Notes: a model not told the origin generated them from the letters alone. A stretch of 64,000 bases of DNA from Naasia sp. SYSU D00057 (GCF_017916505.1 NZ_JAFMSZ010000001.1:62001-126000), one strand, 5' to 3'. Shown: positions 1 to 8,443, numbered from the stretch's first letter. Translations and numbers: made by a program.

Positions 1-13
1 ACAGGAGCGTTGG

Positions 14-1036
14 TTGGACGGAAATGCTACGTGGAGGCACCGCAACGTGTCTCTGCTGTCGGTCGCGAGCACGGTCGCCCCTCGGGTGACGACCTCGGAG
101 CAGATCGACGACCGCCTCCGCCCGGTGCTCAAGCGGCTGCGGCTCCCCTCGGGACTCCTGCAGCGCGTCGCCGGCATCCAGGAGCGGCGCAACTGGGGTG
201 AGGGCGTCACCTTCGACGACGCCGCGATCGACGCGGGCAGCCGCGCCCTGCAGGACGCCGGCATCCGGCCCGATGAGGTCGGCCTGCTCATCAACACGTC
301 GGTGACCCGGCCCCACCTCGAGCCGTCCGTCGCGGTGCGCCTGCACCACGGCCTCGGCCTGCCCTCCTCGGCCATCAACTTCGACATCGCGAACGCGTGC
401 CTCGGCTTCGTCAACGGCATGAGCCTCGCCGCTCAGATGATCGACTCCGGCCAGATCAAGTACGCGGTCGTCATCGACGGCGAGGACGCCGACCAGATCC
501 AGGTGAACACGATCGAGCGCCTGATGCGCCCGGACATCAAGCGCGCCGACTTCATGAGCGAGTTCGCGACCCTCACCCTCGGCTCCGGCGCCGCGGCGGC
601 CGTGCTCGGCCCGGCCGACGCCCACCCGTCCGGACACCGCCTCGTCGGCGGCATCACCCGGGCGGCCACCCAGTTCCACGACGTCTGCGTCGGCAGCGTC
701 GACGGCATGTTCACCGACGCGAAGGCCCTGCTGAAGGGCGGGATGGACCTCGTGGTCTCCGCCTGGAAGGAGGCCACCCGCGACTGGAACTGGCAGGGGA
801 TGGACCGCTACATCATGCACCAGGTGTCGGACGTGCACACGAACGCGTTCGTGAAGGCCGTCGGCCTGGATCGCGCGCGCGTTCCCCTCACCTACCCCCG
901 TTACGGCAACGTCGGCCCCGCCTCGATCCCGATGACGCTCGTCGACGAGAAGGACCGGCTCCAGCCCGGCAACCGCGTGCTCCTCATGGGCGTCGGCTCC
1001 GGCCTCAACACCTCGATGCTGGAACTGGCCTGGTGA
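14..1036 (+). CDS. oleA: OleA, 3-oxoacyl-ACP synthase III-like acyl-CoA condensing thiolase
   Basis: OleA joins two fatty acyl-CoAs head-to-head into a beta-keto acid, the first step of long-chain olefin synthesis. The 340-residue protein has the thiolase/KAS III layout with the active-site Cys in NACLGFVNG near residue 128 and a His in the IMHQVSD stretch near residue 272. I chose the TTG start at 14 because AGGAG (3-7) sits six bases upstream and because the N-terminal GNATWRH stretch is usual in actinobacterial OleA; GTG at 47 is an alternative. The stop overlaps the start of the next gene (GTGA), as expected of a translationally coupled ole operon. The neighbours (OleBC, OleD) make the assignment firm; a FabH role in fatty-acid initiation is unlikely here. 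Confidence 0.9.
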   Translation: MDGNATWRHRNVSLLSVASTVAPRVTTSEQIDDRLRPVLKRLRLPSGLLQRVAGIQERRNWGEGVTFDDAAIDAGSRALQDAGIRPDEVGLLINTSVTRPHLEPSVAVRLHHGLGLPSSAINFDIANACLGFVNGMSLAAQMIDSGQIKYAVVIDGEDADQIQVNTIERLMRPDIKRADFMSEFATLTLGSGAAAAVLGPADAHPSGHRLVGGITRAATQFHDVCVGSVDGMFTDAKALLKGGMDLVVSAWKEATRDWNWQGMDRYIMHQVSDVHTNAFVKAVGLDRARVPLTYPRYGNVGPASIPMTLVDEKDRLQPGNRVLLMGVGSGLNTSMLELAW

Positions 1037-3702
1037 GCCCGGCGGCCCCGGCTGCCCTTCCGCGCGAGGCGGAAGGAGCCGGACAGGGCCCCGCGGCGCC
1101 CGCCGCCCTTCCGCCGAGAGGGCTGCCCGGACTCGATCCGGCGTTCTCCCGGCTCGTCGACGTGCCGGGCGAGGCTTCGTGGCACGTGCTCGACAACGGC
1201 CCGCGCCTCGCCGAGCTCGGCGTCGAGCCGGTCGGCACCCTCCTCTGCGTGCACGGCAATCCCACCTGGTCCTACCTCTGGCGCCGCCTCGTCGCCGCCG
1301 CGACCGCCGCTGCGGAGGCGGGCGCGCCGGCCTGGCGCGTCGTGGCTCCCGACCAGCTGGAGATGGGCTTCTCCGCGCGCACCGGAACGAGGCGGCGCCT
1401 CGCCGACCGCGTCCGCGATCTCGGGCTGCTCACCGACGAGCTGGCCCTTCCCGGGCCGGTCGTCACGGTCGGGCACGACTGGGGCGGAGTCGTCGCCCTC
1501 GGCTGGGCCGTCGACCACGCCGACCGGCTCGCCGGCGTCGTCACCCTCAACACGGCGGTGCACCAGCCGGAGGACGACCCCATCCCGGCCCCGCTGCGGC
1601 TCGCCCTGCAGCCCGCGCTCCTCGCGCCGGCCACGCGGACGACGCCCGCCTTCCTCGAGACCACCCTGGCGCTCGGGCACCCGCCCCTCCCCGCGGAGGT
1701 GAAGGACGCCTACCGCGCGCCGTACGGGACGGCCGACCGTCGGTCCGGCATCCGCGACTTCGTCGCCGACATCCCGGTGGACGAGTCCCACCCCAGCCGG
1801 GCTGAGCTCGACCGCATCGCCAAGGGCGTCCGCGGGCTCGACGTGCCGGCGCTCGTGCTCTGGGGGGCGAAGGACCCGGTCTTCCGCGACCGCTACCTCG
1901 ACGATCTGCTCGGCCGGCTGCGCTTCGCCCGGGTGCACCGGTTCCCGGCCGCCGGGCACCTGATCGCCGAGGACGTCGACTACGCCGCCGCCGTGCTGGA
2001 GTGGCTGGGCGAGCGGCCCAGGGCCGTCGACGACGAGCCGTCGGCGGCCGACGCCGGCGCGCGCCTCTGGTCGGTGCTCGAGAGCCAGGCGGACAGCGAC
2101 GAGCCCGCGCTCGTCGAGCTGGCGCCGCCGGGAGGCGGCGGCCCGCGCACGATCAGCTGGCGACTGCTGTCCCGCCGCGTCGGTGAGCTCGCCGCCGGAC
2201 TGGTCGCCGCGGGCGTCGCTCCCGGCGACCGGGTCTCTCTCCTCGTGCCGCCCGGCGCCGACCTCACCGCCGCGCTCTACGCGTGCCTGCGCATCGGCGC
2301 GATCGTCGTCGTCGCCGACGCGGGCCTCGGCGTCGCCGGCCTCAGCCGCGCGGTCACGGGCGCCCGCCCCGACCACGTGATCGGCGCCGTGCCGGGCCTC
2401 ACCGCCGCCCGCGCCCTCGGCTGGCCGGGTCAGCGGATCTCAGTCGCCCGCCTGCCGCTGCCCACCCGCCGCGCGCTCGGCGTCGCCGCCTCGTTTGGTG
2501 AGCTGATCGAGGCGGGCCGCGGAACGGCGCTGCCGGCTCCGCCGCCATCGTCCGCGACCGCCGCCGTCCTGTTCACCTCCGGGTCGACCGGCCCGGCGAA
2601 GGGGGTCGTCTACACCCACGCTCAGCTGCAGGCGCTGCGCGACGCCCTCGCGAGCCACTACGGCGTCGGCGTGGGGACGGGGCTCGTCGCGGGCTTCGCG
2701 CCGTTCGCGCTCCTCGGCCCCGCCCTCGGCGCCCGCTCCGCGACGCCCGACATGGACGTCACCTCACCCGCGACGCTCACCGCCACCGCGGTGGCGGACG
2801 CGGCCGCCGCCGTCGACGCCACCGTCGTGTTCCTCTCGCCGGCCGCGGTCGCCAACGTCGTCGCCACCGCGGACGCCCTTTCCCCGTCGCAGCGGGACGC
2901 GCTGACCCGGGTCCGCACCGTGCTGTCCGCCGGCGCGCCGGTCGCGCGGGACCTGCTCGAGGGGATCGGCCGGCTCCTGCCCAACGCCACTCCGTCGACG
3001 CCCTACGGCATGACCGAGGGGCTCCTCATGACGGCGGCGAGCCTCGACCTGATCCGGGCCACCGACTCCTCCGGTTCTGCCGAGGAGGGGGTCTGCGTCG
3101 GCGCTCCGATCGCGGGCGTGCGCGTCCGCATCGCCGCGCTCGACTCGGCGGGAGCCGCGTCGGGCGTCCCGTCCGAGGAGCCGGGCCGCACCGGAGAGAT
3201 CGTCGTGTCGGCCCGGCATCTCCGCGACGGCTACGACCGCCTGTGGCTCACCCAGCGCGACGCCGACCTCCGCGAGCCGGACGGCTCCCGGTGGCACCGG
3301 ACCGGCGACGTGGGGCACCTGGACGCCGAGGGCCGCCTCTGGGTGGAGGGACGGCTCGTGCACGTCCTCGTCACCGCGGACGGCGTTCTCACCCCGGTCG
3401 GGCCCGAGCAGCGCATCGGCGCGCTCCCCGAGGTCGTGCGCGCGGGGCTCGCGGGCATCGGGCCGGTCGGCACCCAGCAGGCCGTGGCGGTCGTCGAGCT
3501 GGCTCCTGCGGTGCGCCGCCCGGGTATCGCGAGCCCCGAGCTGGCCGCGCGGGTGCGTGCGGCGGCGGGCGTCCCGATCGCGGCCGTGCTCGTCGTGCCG
3601 CGCCTGCCCACCGACATCCGGCACAACTCGAAGGTCGATCGCACCCGCCTGTCGCGCTGGGCCGAAGGCGTTCTCGCCGGCGGCCGGATGGTGCTGCCGT
3701 GA
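1033..3702 (+). CDS. oleBC: OleBC fusion: beta-lactone decarboxylase plus beta-lactone synthetase
   Basis: A natural fusion of two olefin-pathway enzymes (889 residues). Residues about 35-330 are an alpha/beta-hydrolase of the haloalkane-dehalogenase type: HGNPTW oxyanion motif, nucleophile Asp in VGHDWGG, and His in AAGHLIAED. This is OleB, which decarboxylates the beta-lactone to a cis-olefin. Residues about 340-889 are an AMP-dependent ligase-like domain with the P-loop FTSGSTGPAKG and the YGMTEG motif: OleC, which closes the beta-lactone with ATP. GTG at 1033 overlaps the oleA stop by four bases; the 3' end overlaps oleD in the same way. Fused OleBC is known from actinobacteria and should help channel the reactive lactone. 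An Ala/Pro-rich stretch of about 30 residues precedes the hydrolase domain. Confidence 0.9.
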   Translation: MSPAAPAALPREAEGAGQGPAAPAALPPRGLPGLDPAFSRLVDVPGEASWHVLDNGPRLAELGVEPVGTLLCVHGNPTWSYLWRRLVAAATAAAEAGAPAWRVVAPDQLEMGFSARTGTRRRLADRVRDLGLLTDELALPGPVVTVGHDWGGVVALGWAVDHADRLAGVVTLNTAVHQPEDDPIPAPLRLALQPALLAPATRTTPAFLETTLALGHPPLPAEVKDAYRAPYGTADRRSGIRDFVADIPVDESHPSRAELDRIAKGVRGLDVPALVLWGAKDPVFRDRYLDDLLGRLRFARVHRFPAAGHLIAEDVDYAAAVLEWLGERPRAVDDEPSAADAGARLWSVLESQADSDEPALVELAPPGGGGPRTISWRLLSRRVGELAAGLVAAGVAPGDRVSLLVPPGADLTAALYACLRIGAIVVVADAGLGVAGLSRAVTGARPDHVIGAVPGLTAARALGWPGQRISVARLPLPTRRALGVAASFGELIEAGRGTALPAPPPSSATAAVLFTSGSTGPAKGVVYTHAQLQALRDALASHYGVGVGTGLVAGFAPFALLGPALGARSATPDMDVTSPATLTATAVADAAAAVDATVVFLSPAAVANVVATADALSPSQRDALTRVRTVLSAGAPVARDLLEGIGRLLPNATPSTPYGMTEGLLMTAASLDLIRATDSSGSAEEGVCVGAPIAGVRVRIAALDSAGAASGVPSEEPGRTGEIVVSARHLRDGYDRLWLTQRDADLREPDGSRWHRTGDVGHLDAEGRLWVEGRLVHVLVTADGVLTPVGPEQRIGALPEVVRAGLAGIGPVGTQQAVAVVELAPAVRRPGIASPELAARVRAAAGVPIAAVLVVPRLPTDIRHNSKVDRTRLSRWAEGVLAGGRMVLP

Positions 3703-4667
3703 GGGTCCTCGTCACGGGCGCGAGCGGCATGCTGGGCGGCGCGACCGCGCGGACCGTCGCGGCGGCCGGCCATGAGGTGCGGACCTTCCAGAGGGGGCCG
3801 GCGAACCTCGAGGGCGTCGAGGACGTCCGCGGCTCGCTGACCGACGCGGCAGCCGTCGCGGCGGCGGTCGAGGGCGTCGAGGCCGTCGTCCACCTGGCGG
3901 CGAAGGTCTCGCTCGCCGGCGACCCGGCCGATTTCGCCGCCGTCAACATCGAGGGCACTCGGACGCTGCTGGGCGCCGCCCGGCGGGCCGGCGTGCGCCG
4001 CTTCGTGCACGTCTCGTCGCCTTCGGTGGCGCATACGGGCGCCTCCATCGCCGGGGACGACGCGGCCCCCGCCGACCCCGAGCATGCACGCGGCGAGTAC
4101 GCGCGCACCAAGGCGCTCGGCGAGCGGCTCGCCCTCGACGCCGACGCCGACGGGTTCGCCGTGGTCGTCGTGCGCCCGCACCTCGTGTGGGGTCCCGGCG
4201 ACCCGCAGCTCGTGGCTCGCATCGTCGAGCGTGCACGGTCCCGGCGGCTGCCGCTGCTCGGGTCGGGCGCGGCGCTCATCGACACCACCTACGTCGACAA
4301 CGCCGCCTCGGCGCTGCTCGCCGCGCTCGAGCGCGCCGAGGCGGTGCACGGCGGGTCCTACGTCGTGACCAACGGGGAGCCGCGGCCGGTCGCCGAGATG
4401 CTCGCCGGCATCTGCGCCGCAGCGGGTGCGCCGGCCCCTTCCTGGAGCGTCCCACCGGGCCTCGCGAGGGCCGCCGGGGGAGCCGTCGAGGCCGTGTGGC
4501 GGATCCGCCCCGGCGAGGACGAGCCGCCCATGACGCGCTTCCTCGCCGATCAGCTCTCGACCGCCCACTGGTTCGACCAGCGGCGCACCCGCGCCGACCT
4601 GCAGTGGCGCCCGCAGGTGTCCCTCGACGAGGGCTTCCGCCGCCTCGCCGCCTCCTACGGCCGCTGA
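3699..4667 (+). CDS. oleD: OleD, NADPH-dependent 2-alkyl-3-ketoalkanoate reductase
   Basis: OleD reduces the beta-keto acid made by OleA to a beta-hydroxy acid before OleC closes the lactone. The 322-residue protein is an extended SDR (3-beta-hydroxysteroid dehydrogenase/epimerase-like): the Rossmann motif TGASGMLG lies at residues 6-13, an HLAAKVS segment near residue 65, and the YARTK active-site pair near residue 131. GTG at 3699 overlaps the oleBC stop (GTGA). The three genes oleA-oleBC-oleD are therefore complete and tightly coupled. Nothing following it on the same strand looks like part of the operon, and no regulator is visible. Confidence 0.88.
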   Translation: MRVLVTGASGMLGGATARTVAAAGHEVRTFQRGPANLEGVEDVRGSLTDAAAVAAAVEGVEAVVHLAAKVSLAGDPADFAAVNIEGTRTLLGAARRAGVRRFVHVSSPSVAHTGASIAGDDAAPADPEHARGEYARTKALGERLALDADADGFAVVVVRPHLVWGPGDPQLVARIVERARSRRLPLLGSGAALIDTTYVDNAASALLAALERAEAVHGGSYVVTNGEPRPVAEMLAGICAAAGAPAPSWSVPPGLARAAGGAVEAVWRIRPGEDEPPMTRFLADQLSTAHWFDQRRTRADLQWRPQVSLDEGFRRLAASYGR

Positions 4668-4733
4668 CCGCCTCGCAACGACGTGCGACAGCCGCACACC
4701 GCGGCCGCCGGCGTCGCCGCGAGCCGGTCGCCG

Positions 4734-5429
4734 CTAGGCGGTCGGCTCCCCAAGGAAGGTCAGCGACGCGGCGACCTGGTCCGCCGGCACCTCGTGGCCG
4801 CCGCGGAACTCCCGGTAGTCGACCTCGTAGCCCTCGCGCAGGAGGCCGGGGACGATGACCCGGCTGCAGCGGTCGATGGGCAGGACCGGGTCGTCGGTGC
4901 CGTGGGAGACGAACACGGCGGGCCGACCGGAGCCGGGCCCCGGCACGGTGAAGCCGGGGGAGTAGGCGAGAATCCGGCGGAACAGCTCGCCGTTGCGCAT
5001 GCCGAGCGTCAGCGCGTAGGACGCGCCGTCCGAGAAGCCGGACAGGGCCACCCGCTCGGGATCGACGGGGAACAGGTCGAAGATCTCGGCGAGCACCGCG
5101 TCGAGCGACGCCACATCGGGGCCGAAGCCGCCGAGGATGACGTCCCACGTGTAGTGCAGCGACTTCGGCAGGAGCAGCAGGAACCCGAGCCGCTGCGCCT
5201 CCGCCTCGAGGAAGTGCAGCGACCGGGCGGGCTGCGCCCCGGAGCCGTGCAGGAACACGATGAGCGGCAGCGGCGTGTCCGGGCTGGAGTCGGGCACGAG
5301 CAGCACGTGGTCCCCGCCCGGCCCGGGCAGGGCGTTCAGTCCGGGTCCGAGCGGCTCCTTCCGCGGAAGTCCCGGCCGTGCGGTCAGCAGGCCATGTCGG
5401 GACGCGTCGTCCCCGGTCGGTCGTGCCAT
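4734..5429 (-). CDS. Alpha/beta-hydrolase, phospholipase/carboxylesterase (YpfH-type)
   Basis: Predicted cytosolic serine hydrolase of 231 residues. The sequence shows an early beta-strand followed by FLHGSGAQ (oxyanion region, near residue 60), a GFSDGASYAL nucleophile elbow with the catalytic Ser (near residue 130), Asp in HGTDDPVLP, and His in RGGHEVPAD close to the C-terminus, so the triad is intact. ATG at 5429 follows AGGAGG with seven bases of spacing, which decides against an upstream in-frame start. It is convergent with oleD and apparently monocistronic. Substrate unknown; lysophospholipid or short ester hydrolysis is the family expectation, not shown by the sequence. Confidence 0.8.
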   Translation of the reverse strand: MARPTGDDASRHGLLTARPGLPRKEPLGPGLNALPGPGGDHVLLVPDSSPDTPLPLIVFLHGSGAQPARSLHFLEAEAQRLGFLLLLPKSLHYTWDVILGGFGPDVASLDAVLAEIFDLFPVDPERVALSGFSDGASYALTLGMRNGELFRRILAYSPGFTVPGPGSGRPAVFVSHGTDDPVLPIDRCSRVIVPGLLREGYEVDYREFRGGHEVPADQVAASLTFLGEPTA

Positions 5430-5572
5430 CGGACACCTCCTGCCCTCGACCCTACGTGCCGTCCGCACCCGGGTCACCGGCTGTGCACCGAGTCCCGGGG
5501 GCGCCCCGTGTCAGGGTCGCCGATTACCATCGATTCCGCGCGGCCGGGCGCCTTCGTTGGGGGAGGGGTGGC

Positions 5573-5848
5573 GTGGCGCACTGGCGGGGGACGGGGCCCA
5601 TCCGCATCGGGCGGGACGAGTGGGTGCTGATGCGGGACGACGATCGGGTGCCGGCGGCCGTCGTCCGGCTGATCGACCGGGGCGGTCCGCACGAGCACTA
5701 CCGTGTCGTCTCGTTCGACCTCGACCCCGCTCGCCGGCGGCTTCTCGGGCGGTACACCTCCCTCGAGGCGGCCGATCGCGCGGTGCACTACTCCCCGCCC
5801 GCCGCGTACCGACGCGGCGTGTACGGCGGCCCGCCGAACGGCGGCTGA
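5573..5848 (+). CDS. Small hypothetical protein, 91 aa
   Basis: I do not recognise a described function. The GTG start at 5573 lies just after a GGGGAGGGG purine stretch; upstream in-frame sequence reads through the preceding intergenic region and is Arg/Pro-rich, so it is not credible coding. The protein is hydrophilic, with several Arg/Asp pairs and a YTSLEAADRAVHY segment near residue 60, and has no signal peptide or membrane helix. Its stop directly abuts the stop of the convergent gene. It opens a run of five small proteins (5.57-7.18 kb) that look lineage-specific to Microbacteriaceae. Confidence 0.6.
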   Translation: MAHWRGTGPIRIGRDEWVLMRDDDRVPAAVVRLIDRGGPHEHYRVVSFDLDPARRRLLGRYTSLEAADRAVHYSPPAAYRRGVYGGPPNGG

Positions 5849-6199
5849 TCAGATGCGGCGGTCGAGATCCAGGTCGAGGTCGAGGTCCGGCACGTCGATC
5901 ATCTCGTCGGGCCAGTCCGGTGTGCTCGGATGGAGCAGGCGCGTCCGCTCCTCCAAGTCCCGGACCACGTCCGCGTCGAACGGCTCGTCGGCGCTGTTCT
6001 CCACCGGGGTCGAGAAGATCTGGCTCGCGGGGCCCAGGAGGAAGTGGGCGTAGGCCCTGCTTCCGCCCTCCGTGACCACCGGGATGCTGACGACGTCGGA
6101 GGACTGGTTCTCGGCCAGCGCCCGCGCGAACCGCAGCATCGCCTTGCACACCCGGTCGCTCGTGAGTACGTGGCTGCCGGCGTAATAGACCCGTCGCAC
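5849..6199 (-). CDS. Small hypothetical protein, 116 aa, with (DL)4 tail
   Basis: Unrecognised function. GTG at 6199 has a strong GAGGAGG eight bases upstream, so the start is well supported. The N-terminal RRVYYAGSHVLTSD and the middle AYAHFLLGPASQIF segments are compact and look folded; the C-terminus is acidic and ends in DLDLDLDLDRRI, encoded by a 6-bp tandem repeat. No signal peptide or membrane helix. About 31 bp upstream of the start sits a 15-bp motif (6230-6244) that is repeated exactly, at nearly the same distance, ahead of the other minus-strand small gene at 6924-7175, which suggests the two are co-regulated. Confidence 0.65.
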   Translation of the reverse strand: MRRVYYAGSHVLTSDRVCKAMLRFARALAENQSSDVVSIPVVTEGGSRAYAHFLLGPASQIFSTPVENSADEPFDADVVRDLEERTRLLHPSTPDWPDEMIDVPDLDLDLDLDRRI

Positions 6200-6229
6200 C
6201 GGGCCAGCCTCCTCGCCATGCCGAAGACG

Positions 6230-6244
6230 GCATAGGGGATTGAC
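6230..6244 (-). promoter_or_regulatory. 15-bp shared upstream motif, copy 1
   Basis: On the minus strand the sequence is GTCAATCCCCTATGC. It ends 30 bp before the GTG of the 5849-6199 gene. An identical 15-mer lies at 7207-7221 before the 6924-7175 gene. A shared promoter element or operator is the simplest reading; CCTATGC could contain the -10. Confidence 0.55.
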
Positions 6245-6303
6245 CGGAGCCGAGGATGAGAGGAGCCTGGGTTGGCGGCCCTGGCGCTGAGGAGGGGTGG
6301 CGA

Positions 6304-6642
6304 ATGGGGAAATTCACCTACGATTCGACCCTCGTCGTGGACTTCGACGACCGCGTGCTCGCTCACCTGCAGATCGTGATCGGCGCGAAGCTGCGCCGCA
6401 ACGAGTCGTTCTACTTCTCCTGGCGCGACGACACCGCCGTCGGCGACGGCCGCTCGACCGTGTGGCTGCACCCCGCCATCTCGATCGTGTACAAGTACCA
6501 CGGCGGACGGGCGCCCGCCATCAACCGCAGCTGGATCGAGGACCTCATGTCCACGGCGAACTCGTCGGCCGGCCTGCGCATCGTGCCTGAGCCGGCCGAC
6601 GCCCGCCGGCTCGACGGCGACGACGCGCACGCCGGCCACTGA
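6304..6642 (+). CDS. DUF7882-type small protein
   Basis: A 112-residue protein starting MGKFTYDSTL, with VDFDDRVLAHLQIV and a SWIEDLMSTANSS segment near the end. This is the pattern of the DUF7882 family found in many copies in Microbacteriaceae, often mis-annotated as ATP-dependent DNA ligase; no ligase motif is present. GAGGAGGGG lies eight bases before ATG 6304, which is why I prefer it to the in-frame ATG at 6256. It overlaps the next gene by one base (TGATG), so the two are probably co-translated. Biochemical function unknown. Confidence 0.7.
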   Translation: MGKFTYDSTLVVDFDDRVLAHLQIVIGAKLRRNESFYFSWRDDTAVGDGRSTVWLHPAISIVYKYHGGRAPAINRSWIEDLMSTANSSAGLRIVPEPADARRLDGDDAHAGH

Positions 6643-6890
6643 TGTCGAGTCGGATCTGCGTCCACTACGGCGGCTTCATCTACACGATCAGCGGACGCCG
6701 GCCTGACGATGTGCGTCAGGAGCTCGACGACGCCCTTCGCCGGGGGAAGCCGCACTGGCTCGAGGCGAACTTCGGGGAGGGCCGGCTGACACCCGTCCGG
6801 CTCCTCGTCACCACGGGTGTGACGATCGCCTTGGTGCCGGAACCCGATGGCGACGCCGAGGAGCAGAGCTGGGGGTTCGAGCAGCAGTGA
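6642..6890 (+). CDS. Small hypothetical protein, 82 aa, coupled to the DUF7882 gene
   Basis: The ATG shares its first base with the stop of the DUF7882-type gene, so translation is likely coupled. The 82-residue product has an N-terminal VHYGGFIYTISG stretch, a DDVRQELDDALRRG amphipathic helix, a RLLVTTGVTIALVPE strand-like segment and an acidic tail ending in Gln. It resembles a compact single-domain cytosolic protein; I cannot assign a family. It probably works with its upstream partner. Confidence 0.6.
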   Translation: MSSRICVHYGGFIYTISGRRPDDVRQELDDALRRGKPHWLEANFGEGRLTPVRLLVTTGVTIALVPEPDGDAEEQSWGFEQQ

Positions 6891-6923
6891 CGCTCGAGCC
6901 GCTGGTGGCCGAAGCGACCAGCG

Positions 6924-7175
6924 TCAGGCGGCGGTCGCGCGCTGGCGCGCCGCGCACGTGAGGCGGAGCGCGCGGAGCGCGGCCTCGAAGTTCGGGAAGG
7001 CGGCCCAGCCCTCGTGCGGGGCCATCCAGGTGACGAGCACATAGTGCTGGGCCCGCTCGACGAGAGCGAGCACGCGGCGGGGATCCGACACCGGCATACG
7101 GCCGTCGCAGACGCGCCACTCGGTGCTGCTGAGGGGCGTGATCTCGAGGAGGTCGGAGTCCATGGCGAGCGTCAT
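6924..7175 (-). CDS. Small hypothetical protein, 83 aa
   Basis: The product (83 residues) begins MTLAMDSDLLEITP and carries a VERAQHYVLVTWMAP segment and an Ala/Arg-rich tail. Function unknown. ATG at 7175 is the first credible start; 7163 (the second Met) is the alternative, and neither has a strong ribosome site. The exact 15-mer found before the 5849-6199 gene lies about 32 bp upstream (7207-7221). It is convergent with the DUF7882 pair. Confidence 0.55.
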   Translation of the reverse strand: MTLAMDSDLLEITPLSSTEWRVCDGRMPVSDPRRVLALVERAQHYVLVTWMAPHEGWAAFPNFEAALRALRLTCAARQRATAA

Positions 7176-7206
7176 GGGGAAAACCCAAGCAGGGGTCCAC
7201 TGGGGC

Positions 7207-7221
7207 GCATAGGGGATTGAC
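7207..7221 (-). promoter_or_regulatory. 15-bp shared upstream motif, copy 2
   Basis: Minus-strand GTCAATCCCCTATGC, identical to 6230-6244 and 31 bp from the next start codon. Outside the 15-mer the flanks differ, so this is not a larger duplication but a conserved site. Confidence 0.55.
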
Positions 7222-7273
7222 ACGGGCGGGCGGATCCGCTTCGCCCGCATCCGGGCTGGCGGCGTTCGCGGAA

Positions 7274-8443
7274 TCAGGGCCGGAAGACGGACCGCACGCA
7301 GCCGTCGCCCTTCGACTTGAACAGCTCGTAGCCTCGCGCCGCCTCGTCGAGCGGCATCACGTGCGTCGCGAGGTGCTCGGTCGTCAGCTCTCCCGCCTGC
7401 ATGCGCTCGAGCAGCATCGGGATGTAGCGCTGCCCGTGCATCTGCGCGCCGCGCAGGGTGAGGCCCTTGTTCATCACCGCACCGAGCGGGAACTTGTCGA
7501 CGAGGCCGCCGAACACGCCGAGCACGAAGACGCTGCCGCCCTTCCGGGCCGCCATCACGGCTTCGCGCACCGCGGTGGGCCGGTCCGTCTGCAGGCGGAG
7601 CTGCTGCTTCACCTGGTCGTACGCGTAGTCGAGCCCGGGCCGGTGCGCCTCCATGCCGACCGCCTCGATGCACACGTCGGGGCCGCGACCGCCGGTCAGC
7701 TCGCGGAGCGCCGGCAGCACGTCCTCCTCGCTGTAGTCGAGAACCTCCGCGCCGATGTGCTCGCGCACCTGGGCGAGCCGCTCCGGCAGCCGATCTATCA
7801 CGAGGACCCGCTCGGCGCCGAGCAGCAGGGACGCCCGCGCGGCCATCTGCCCCACCGCTCCAGCGCCCCAGACGGCCACCGTGGAGCCGGGGCCGACGCC
7901 GCCGAGGTCGGCGCCCATCCAGCCGGTCGAGGCGGCGTCGGACGCGAACAGGGCGCGGAGGTCCGGCACGTCGTCGGGCACCGGGAAGGCGCCGACGTCG
8001 CCGTACGGCACCCGCACGTACTCGGCGTGCGAGCCGGCGTACCCGCCCATCGCGTGCGAGTAGCCGAGGCACCCGCCGACGCTCTGCCCCCACAGCCCCT
8101 CGGTGATGCCGGGATTCGGATTGCCGTTGTCGCAGAGCGAGAAGAGGCCCTGCTCGCAGTACCAGCAGCGGCCGCACGCGATGAACGAGGACACGACGAC
8201 CCGCTCCCCGACCTTCCGCCTCGAGACGCCTCGGCCGACCTCGACGACCTCGCCGAGGAACTCGTGGCCGAGGACGTCGCCCGAGCGCATGGTTGGGATG
8301 TATCCGCCGAGCAGGTGCAGGTCCGAGCCGCAGGTCGTCGTGAGGGTGACCTTGACGAGGATGTCGTGCTCGTTGAGCAGCGTCGGCTCGTCGACCTCCT
8401 CCACGCCGACCTTGTTGACGCCCTGCCAGGTGACCGCCTTCAC
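7274..8443 (-). CDS. Zinc-dependent alcohol dehydrogenase (formaldehyde dehydrogenase-like)
   Basis: A 389-residue MDR-family dehydrogenase. The catalytic Zn ligands are visible: Cys in TTCGSDLHL (near residue 38), His-Glu in GHEFLGE; the structural Zn loop CGRCWYCEQGLFSLC follows near residues 94-108; the cofactor fold GAGAVGQMAARASLLLGAE is near residue 195. The length and the WGQSVGGCLGYSHAMGGYAG insert fit the glutathione-independent formaldehyde dehydrogenase-like branch; the real substrate is open. GTG 8443 overlaps the upstream gene's stop (GTGA) and is preceded by an AAGGGGAAGGGG purine tract. The pairing with the upstream small protein is seen in other actinobacteria. Confidence 0.82.
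   Translation of the reverse strand: MKAVTWQGVNKVGVEEVDEPTLLNEHDILVKVTLTTTCGSDLHLLGGYIPTMRSGDVLGHEFLGEVVEVGRGVSRRKVGERVVVSSFIACGRCWYCEQGLFSLCDNGNPNPGITEGLWGQSVGGCLGYSHAMGGYAGSHAEYVRVPYGDVGAFPVPDDVPDLRALFASDAASTGWMGADLGGVGPGSTVAVWGAGAVGQMAARASLLLGAERVLVIDRLPERLAQVREHIGAEVLDYSEEDVLPALRELTGGRGPDVCIEAVGMEAHRPGLDYAYDQVKQQLRLQTDRPTAVREAVMAARKGGSVFVLGVFGGLVDKFPLGAVMNKGLTLRGAQMHGQRYIPMLLERMQAGELTTEHLATHVMPLDEAARGYELFKSKGDGCVRSVFRP

Noticed and set aside
901-2376. A 491-codon minus-strand frame inside oleBC
   Set aside because: Low-complexity antisense reading opposite a well-conserved gene; no motif and no ribosome site.
5854-5892. The 6-bp repeat coding DLDLDLDL as a phase-variable switch
   Set aside because: Units of six bases keep the frame, and the repeat is at the very end of the gene, so on/off switching is unlikely.
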